NCBI GenBank assembly: GCA_029907045.1
Contig: JARYMR010000044.1
Span: 1 to 10,801, forward strand
DNA: 10,801 nucleotides
Direction: 5' to 3'
Source: Candidatus Bathyarchaeota archaeon
GTDB taxonomy: Archaea > Thermoproteota > Bathyarchaeia > Bathyarchaeales > UBA233
Made by a program: the position numbers and the translations under genes. The notes under the pieces are model-generated. The model saw only the letters and a list, made by a program, of their open reading frames with translations, did no database searches and was not told where the DNA came from. Below are positions 7,302-10,801 of the stretch, piece by piece. Positions within the stretch are counted from its first letter, which is position 1. The number at the start of each line of letters is the position of its first letter.

Positions 7302-7847
7302 TTAAACCGAATAAATCATTATAGTCTCTATGAGCGCAGCCACCAAAAGAATTACAGCGCAAACTGAAATAAACTTACACGCATTTATGAGTTCATGTTT
7401 GCCTCTACGCCGCCATAGGCGATAAGTTAACCAAATACTTTCAGCCATTGCAGTTGAATAGGCTATGAATTCAAGCCAAGCAATAGGTGTTAAAAACAAA
7501 GCGATGAGATAGAGGGCTGGCGGAACTTGGTTGGAAATGGCAATTGCGGCGATAACGGCTCCAGTGTTATAGAGTACATAAGCGCCGAAAGCAAAGCCGA
7601 TTATGGGTACAAACATTATAAGGGTTAACATGAAGTTGTTTCCAAAAATGTACTGTAACACTAAATTGTTTGTTTTTAACGATTCCAATGTTTGGTCAAG
7701 TTCGTTACCAATTTCTTTTGCTTCTTGTTCTTTGATAGGCGTCCATGTTCCCACAGTCGTTACGATTACGGCAAAAATGAAAATGATAATGATTGTTATG
7801 ATTCTTCTAACAAGGGGTGGAGCACTCTTCCAAAATTCCAAACTCAT
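7302..7847 (-). CDS. SpoIIM/DUF95-type integral membrane protein
   Basis: A 181-residue membrane protein resembling the archaeal stage-II-sporulation-M/DUF95 family (COG1300); its role in archaea is unknown and sporulation is not implied. Counting from the preferred start, there is a short basic N-terminus, a first hydrophobic helix at about 14-35, a soluble 35-65 stretch, two helices with the family core GNNFMLTL...FVPIIGFAFGAY.LYNTG (about 69-96), and further helices around 112-135 and 155-181. I chose ATG 7847 because GGTGA (7859-7855) lies 7 bases upstream. ATG 7865, which overlaps the stop of the preceding gene as ATGA, adds six residues and is also possible. It is cotranscribed with the DUF4152-like gene. 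Confidence 0.82.
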   Translation of the reverse strand: MSLEFWKSAPPLVRRIITIIIIFIFAVIVTTVGTWTPIKEQEAKEIGNELDQTLESLKTNNLVLQYIFGNNFMLTLIMFVPIIGFAFGAYVLYNTGAVIAAIAISNQVPPALYLIALFLTPIAWLEFIAYSTAMAESIWLTYRLWRRRGKHELINACKFISVCAVILLVAALIETIMIYSV

Positions 7848-7861
7848 GCAACATTCACCAT

Positions 7862-8560
7862 TCATGTTAAATGTTTTGGCGTTATTTTTAGGATTCTGAA
7901 GCCTCTTGCAATTGGGTTTAACATGTCTGTGATATTAACTTTTTTCAGAATTTCTTTCGTGTCTTCTGCATAGCCTCTCACGTCGTGTTCAGCGAGCATG
8001 AGAGAGTTAAGGTAGACTCTATTTTCTGAAAATATGGCTTGGCATTTGGATGGTAAGCCAAGAAGAACCGTTTGGTCTTCTTTAACGGCTTTTTCGCATG
8101 CGTATAAGATTGCGTGAGCTCCAGCCGTTAGCTCTGCAATTCTTACCGGAATGCTTTCTTTTCCTATGGCCAAAACTTCGACGCCATATTTTTGTGTGAT
8201 TTCGCCAGCAATTTTCCGTAGTTTAGGCAAAATTCCTATGAGACTGCGCTTTGCTTTATTTGAGATTTTCATATTTGAGAATTGAATAGGTGACAACTGC
8301 TCGAGAGGAACAGCGCCTAAAGACATGTCCAAATGCACCATATCAGCCTTCACTTTCCCCAATAATTCCCTACAGAGTTCTGCCTCATGCACTACAACCT
8401 CATGTCCATTAGAGGCTTTCGCAAAAATTGGCTCAGCCAAACACATGCTCGGTTCTTTATAAGGCGGATTAACCAACACGGAGGCAGCAGCCACAATGGA
8501 TAAGGGCTCAAACTTGTCGTTTAGTATGGCTGCAGAAGAATCCGCCGCAATAATTCTCAA
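7862..8560 (-). CDS. Conserved archaeal protein, DUF4152-like, function unknown
   Basis: A 232-residue soluble protein that looks like an archaeal-only conserved family; from memory the best fit is DUF4152, which I cannot confirm. It starts with a hydrophobic strand ending in Asp7 (IIAADSS). It then has an HEAEL segment (58-62), HLDMSLG with Asp78 (76-82), an amphipathic helix at 100-125, a VLAIGKES strand (129-136) and AELTAGAHAILYACEKA (142-158). The spaced acidic residues after short strands recall RNase H-like folds; that is inference only. The TTG start at 8560 has GGTGA six bases upstream and a TATA-like box at 8597-8607. It is followed by the SpoIIM-like gene with overlapping or nearly touching ends, so the two are probably made together. 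Confidence 0.8.
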   Translation of the reverse strand: MRIIAADSSAAILNDKFEPLSIVAAASVLVNPPYKEPSMCLAEPIFAKASNGHEVVVHEAELCRELLGKVKADMVHLDMSLGAVPLEQLSPIQFSNMKISNKAKRSLIGILPKLRKIAGEITQKYGVEVLAIGKESIPVRIAELTAGAHAILYACEKAVKEDQTVLLGLPSKCQAIFSENRVYLNSLMLAEHDVRGYAEDTKEILKKVNITDMLNPIARGFRILKITPKHLT

Positions 8561-8596
8561 ACACTTTCACCTTGCCTATTAAGAAGGAGATAAGAG

Positions 8597-8607
8597 AATT
8601 TATATTT
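8597..8607 (-). promoter_or_regulatory. TATA-like box for the DUF4152-like and SpoIIM-like operon
   Basis: On the minus strand AAATATAAATT is centred about 42 bases before the TTG start at 8560. Transcription would begin near 8576, leaving a leader of about 16 bases that contains GGTGA. The box lies in the 52-base gap after the rlmE stop, so the two minus-strand gene pairs can be transcribed separately. Confidence 0.55.
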
Positions 8608-8612
8608 GCCGT

Positions 8613-9227
8613 CTAATCTTTGTTTTGCAAGCGCATTCCTAGAAGGAATATTTCAGAACTTTTAGTCCTACTTGCCTTAGGCTTCACTATTTTTACAATT
8701 TCAAAATGCTTTTTCATTTTCTGGATGAAGTCGTCGAGCAGGTCTCCTTGAAAAACTTTCACAAAAAAATTCCCAGAACCCCGGAGAGTTTCTAAAGCAA
8801 TTTTTAACGAGTGCTGCGCCAAGTCTATTTGACGGGCATGGTCTACTTCCCAAATTCCAGAAATGTTTGGCGAAGCATCTGAAATTACAGCGTCAGCCTT
8901 TCTTGGAAGCATTTGCAAAATCTGCGCTATTGTTTCCTGTTCAGCTATATCAGCGATTATGGTTCTAACATTGTTTTGCAGAAAAGGCTCTAAGGGTTTA
9001 ATGTCAACTCCTAACACGAAACCTTTGCCTCCAACAATTTTTCTCGCAGCTTGAACCCAACCGCCTGGTGCAGCGCCTAAATCAACCACAACATCGCCAC
9101 GTTTTATGAAATGGTATTTTTGGACAGCTTCGAAAAGTTTGTAGGCTGCTCTGGAGCGGTATTTTTCTTCTTTAGCCTTCTTATAATAATAGTCTCTCTT
9201 TCTTTCTTGCAACCAAGCTTTTGGCAA
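8613..9227 (-). CDS. rlmE: FtsJ/RlmE-type rRNA (uridine-2'-O-) methyltransferase
   Basis: Uses S-adenosylmethionine to 2'-O-methylate RNA; bacterial RlmE modifies U2552 in the A-loop of 23S rRNA, and archaeal orthologues are assumed to act likewise. The 204-residue protein has the SAM-binding motif DLGAAPGGW (49-57) and the full K-D-K-E catalytic tetrad at Lys30 (RAAYKL), Asp117 (SDASPN), Lys157 (FVKVFQG) and Glu192 (SSEIF). A basic N-terminus should help bind RNA. No TRAM or other extra domain is present. The TTG start at 9227 is supported by GGTGA inside the end of the upstream gene, 9 bases away. Only 2 bases separate it from the stop of the TFE-beta gene, so they form an operon. Confidence 0.95.
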   Translation of the reverse strand: MPKAWLQERKRDYYYKKAKEEKYRSRAAYKLFEAVQKYHFIKRGDVVVDLGAAPGGWVQAARKIVGGKGFVLGVDIKPLEPFLQNNVRTIIADIAEQETIAQILQMLPRKADAVISDASPNISGIWEVDHARQIDLAQHSLKIALETLRGSGNFFVKVFQGDLLDDFIQKMKKHFEIVKIVKPKASRTKSSEIFLLGMRLQNKD

Positions 9228-9229
9228 AA

Positions 9230-9607
9230 CTAGCTGTCACCTAAAATGCCAGACTCGTTTTTAGCTGTGGATATAAGCCACTCGGTGAGTTTCTCGCAGG
9301 TTTGGGGCGAAATTGCGCTTGATGGGTCGCATCTGGTGCTGTCTGGACATTTTAGGCATGGAACATCAGCTATGGAATCTATTGAAGCCGGAACCCTTCT
9401 TGGATAAAGCCTATAAGTCCACCTTCCATCGCGAAGTTCTCTTTCTCGGCGGATAAGCTTTTTGTCTTCGAGTTTTAGGGCTATTCTGGAGCCTTCTCTG
9501 CTGCTTGCTCCAAGTTTTCGCCATAGTTCTGACTGGAGCACGCCCTCAAAGCCTGTGTTCATTATGTATTGGAGAGCTTTTTGTTCTAAATCATTGCGTT
9601 TCGGCAT
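9230..9607 (-). CDS. tfeB: Transcription factor TFE beta subunit (RPC34/RPC39-like, winged helix plus iron-sulphur)
   Basis: Archaeal TFE is a transcription initiation factor of alpha and beta subunits that helps RNA polymerase open the promoter; TFE beta is related to RNA polymerase III subunit hRPC39/RPC34. This small protein has a winged-helix domain at about 7-70 (numbering from the upstream TTG at 9622), with GVLQSELWRKLG, SREGSRIALKLEDKKLI and DGRWTYRLYP. A C-terminal cluster of four cysteines follows at 89, 92, 98 and 109 (CxxC-x5-C-x10-C), matching the 4Fe-4S domain of TFE beta. The WH pattern and cysteines together make this more specific than a generic MarR-like regulator. I prefer ATG 9607 (125 residues); a TTG at 9622 adds five residues. 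It is divergent from kae1 and cotranscribed with rlmE. Its presence favours a TACK or Asgard-type archaeon. Confidence 0.82.
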   Translation of the reverse strand: MPKRNDLEQKALQYIMNTGFEGVLQSELWRKLGASSREGSRIALKLEDKKLIRRERELRDGRWTYRLYPRRVPASIDSIADVPCLKCPDSTRCDPSSAISPQTCEKLTEWLISTAKNESGILGDS

Positions 9608-9646
9608 TTTCACCAATTCCAATCGTTTAACATTAATAATATATGC

Positions 9647-9660
9647 AATTTTAAATAAAA
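9647..9660. promoter_or_regulatory. Shared bidirectional TATA-like block between TFE-beta and kae1
   Basis: AATTTTAAATAAAA reads as a TATA-like box on both strands. To the right it sits about 54 bases before the kae1 ATG (start near 9680, leader about 28 bases with AAGGA). To the left it is about 46 bases before ATG 9607. A second AT-rich stretch at 9634-9647 (TATATTATTAATG on the minus strand) is an alternative box for TFE-beta. Confidence 0.5.
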
Positions 9661-9707
9661 AGATGTATGTTTCAGTTTAAGAGAAACTATGATGAAGGAT
9701 TAGAATA

Positions 9708-10730
9708 ATGAAGAAAAAGAACATGGGCGAACACTATTGCTTGGGAATAGAGTCAACAGCAGACGACTTCAGCGTTGGAATAACAACATTTAAAGGCAAA
9801 ATTTTGGCCAACATAATAAGCGCTTACATACCAGAAAAAGGCGGCATCCACCCAAGAGAAGCAGCAAGACATCACGCCGAAGTTGCAAGCCAAGTTCTAG
9901 AAGAAGCCTTCCAAAAATCTGGATTAAAACCAAGGGATTTATCCGTTATAGCGTTTTCTCAAGGACCAGGGTTGGGTCCCTGTCTTCGAACGGGCGCAAC
10001 AGTAGCCCGTGCCTTAGCCTCTTATCTCAACCTTCCCCTTGTAGGAGTTAACCATTGTATAGCGCATATTGAAATTGGAAAATTAACAAAGAGTGTTAGG
10101 GATCCGGTTACGCTTTATGTTTCAGGTGGAAACACCATTGTTGCAGCCTTTGATTCTGGACGTTACAGAGTTTTTGGCGAAACATTAGATATAGCCTTAG
10201 GAAATTGTTTGGATGCCTTCGCCATAGAAGCTGGACTTCGCCAAAGCCATGGCATGCCTTTTGGTGCCATGGTGGAAAAACTTGCAAGAAAAGGAAAAAA
10301 GCTGATTCCTTTGCCATATACCGTTAAGGGTATGGACACTTCTTTCAGTGGTTTACTAACAGCAGCAGTCAACTTGCTCAAAAAAGGTGAACATAGACTT
10401 GAGGATTTATGTTATAGTCTTCAAGAAACAGCCTTTTCCATGGTTACGGAGGTTACAGAAAGAGCCTTAGCCCACACAGAGAAAAAAGAGGTTTTACTAA
10501 CTGGTGGAGTTGCTGCCAACAAAAGATTACAGTCCATGGTGAAGACTATTGCAGAAGAACATGATGCAAAATTCTGCGTAGTGCCACGCGAATTCGCCGT
10601 TGATAATGGTGCCATGATTGCATGGACTGGAGTATTAGCCTACAAAAGTGGTTTAGTTACGTCTATTGAGAAAAGTTTTGTGAAGTTAAAGTGGCGTTTG
10701 GATGAAGTTGAGGTTCCATGGGTGAAATGA
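9708..10730 (+). CDS. kae1: KEOPS complex subunit Kae1, tRNA N6-threonylcarbamoyladenosine synthase catalytic subunit
   Basis: Transfers the threonylcarbamoyl group to A37 of ANN-decoding tRNAs (t6A) as part of KEOPS. The 340-residue ASKHA-fold protein has GIESTA (13-18), the metal-binding HCIAH (His116, His120), VSGGNT (138-143), GETLDIALGN (157-166), FSGLLTAA (213-220), GGVAANKRL (266-274) and VDNGAMIAW (298-306, with metal ligand Asp299). The PGGP-type loop of euryarchaeal and bacterial homologues is replaced by HGMPFGAMVE (181-190). As far as I recall, crenarchaeal Kae1 also departs there. It is not fused to Bud32, which begins in the last 4 bases. ATG 9708 has AAGGA upstream; Met6 (9723) is an alternative and is nearer the usual start. 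Confidence 0.96.
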   Translation: MKKKNMGEHYCLGIESTADDFSVGITTFKGKILANIISAYIPEKGGIHPREAARHHAEVASQVLEEAFQKSGLKPRDLSVIAFSQGPGLGPCLRTGATVARALASYLNLPLVGVNHCIAHIEIGKLTKSVRDPVTLYVSGGNTIVAAFDSGRYRVFGETLDIALGNCLDAFAIEAGLRQSHGMPFGAMVEKLARKGKKLIPLPYTVKGMDTSFSGLLTAAVNLLKKGEHRLEDLCYSLQETAFSMVTEVTERALAHTEKKEVLLTGGVAANKRLQSMVKTIAEEHDAKFCVVPREFAVDNGAMIAWTGVLAYKSGLVTSIEKSFVKLKWRLDEVEVPWVK

Positions 10731-10801
10731 AATCTGTATTGATTAAGAAGGGAGCAGAAGCTAGCCTTTACCTTGCAGATTGGCATGGCAAAAAAGCGAT
10801 A
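10727..10801 (+). CDS. bud32: KEOPS complex kinase/ATPase Bud32, N-terminal 25 residues (continues past window)
   Basis: The frame MKSVLIKKGAEASLY...GKKAI matches the N-terminus of archaeal Bud32 (piD261-type atypical kinase), with the conserved KGAEA nucleotide-binding loop at 8-12 and a Lys-rich strand after it. Bud32 binds Kae1 directly and stimulates t6A synthesis. The ATG at 10727 overlaps the kae1 TGA as ATGA, implying translational coupling; an in-frame ATG at 10718 would add three residues. Many euryarchaea carry Kae1-Bud32 as one fused protein; here they are separate. The kinase core and C-terminus lie outside the window. Confidence 0.9.
   Translation, partial: MKSVLIKKGAEASLYLADWHGKKAI

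Noticed and set aside
7603..7973. Two + strand frames of 93-98 residues opposite the SpoIIM-like gene
   Set aside because: They mirror transmembrane-coding sequence and end without any supporting start signal or motif.
10258..10280. Loss of the PGGP-type loop in Kae1 as a sign of an inactive enzyme
   Set aside because: From memory, crenarchaeal Kae1 proteins also differ there, and the metal ligands His116, His120 and Asp299 are intact.

Overview
The window looks like part of an AT-rich archaeal chromosome, most likely from the TACK side (a Bathyarchaeia-like lineage is my guess). The evidence is gene content plus signals: a Kae1 gene overlapping Bud32, an iron-sulphur TFE-beta-like transcription factor, a proteasome beta subunit, an archaeal FtsJ/RlmE methyltransferase, AMMECR1, SpoIIM/DUF95-type and archaeal-only conserved proteins, TATA-like boxes before operons, and GGTGA-type ribosome binding sites that often precede TTG starts. 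Apart from the left edge it is compact, mostly housekeeping DNA. No tRNA, rRNA, CRISPR array or phage region was seen, and no stretch over 300 bases lacks a gene.

Layout. 1-381 is the C-terminal part of an insertion-sequence transposase that enters from the left. It abuts an aldo/keto reductase (about 418-1185, +) whose ordinary start codon is missing. A convergent Ogt-type DNA alkyltransferase (1178-1762, -) overlaps its 3' end by 8 bases. From a divergent promoter near 1780, a long + strand run follows: a pyruvate-kinase-C-terminal-domain-like protein (COG1751 type), an L-fucose-isomerase-like protein, a proteasome beta subunit, AMMECR1, a GT-B glycosyltransferase and NadC (quinolinate phosphoribosyltransferase). 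It ends at 7278. A promoter may restart transcription before the proteasome gene.

On the - strand, two short operons point left: TFE-beta with RlmE (9607 to 8613), and a conserved archaeal protein (DUF4152-like) with a SpoIIM/DUF95-type membrane protein (8560 to 7302). At the right edge, kae1 (9708-10730, +) overlaps the first codons of bud32 by 4 bases. These are two subunits of the KEOPS complex that makes the tRNA modification t6A. The kae1 and TFE-beta genes are divergent and share a TATA-like, nearly symmetrical AT block.

Most notable points: the proteasome beta subunit has Ala where the catalytic Thr1 should be, while the other active-site positions appear intact, so it is probably a non-catalytic paralogue. 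The insertion-sequence end appears to have removed or displaced the start of the aldo/keto reductase. The COG1751-like and fucose-isomerase-like pair at the head of the proteasome run has no assigned function. I do not see a clearly new multi-gene system here.
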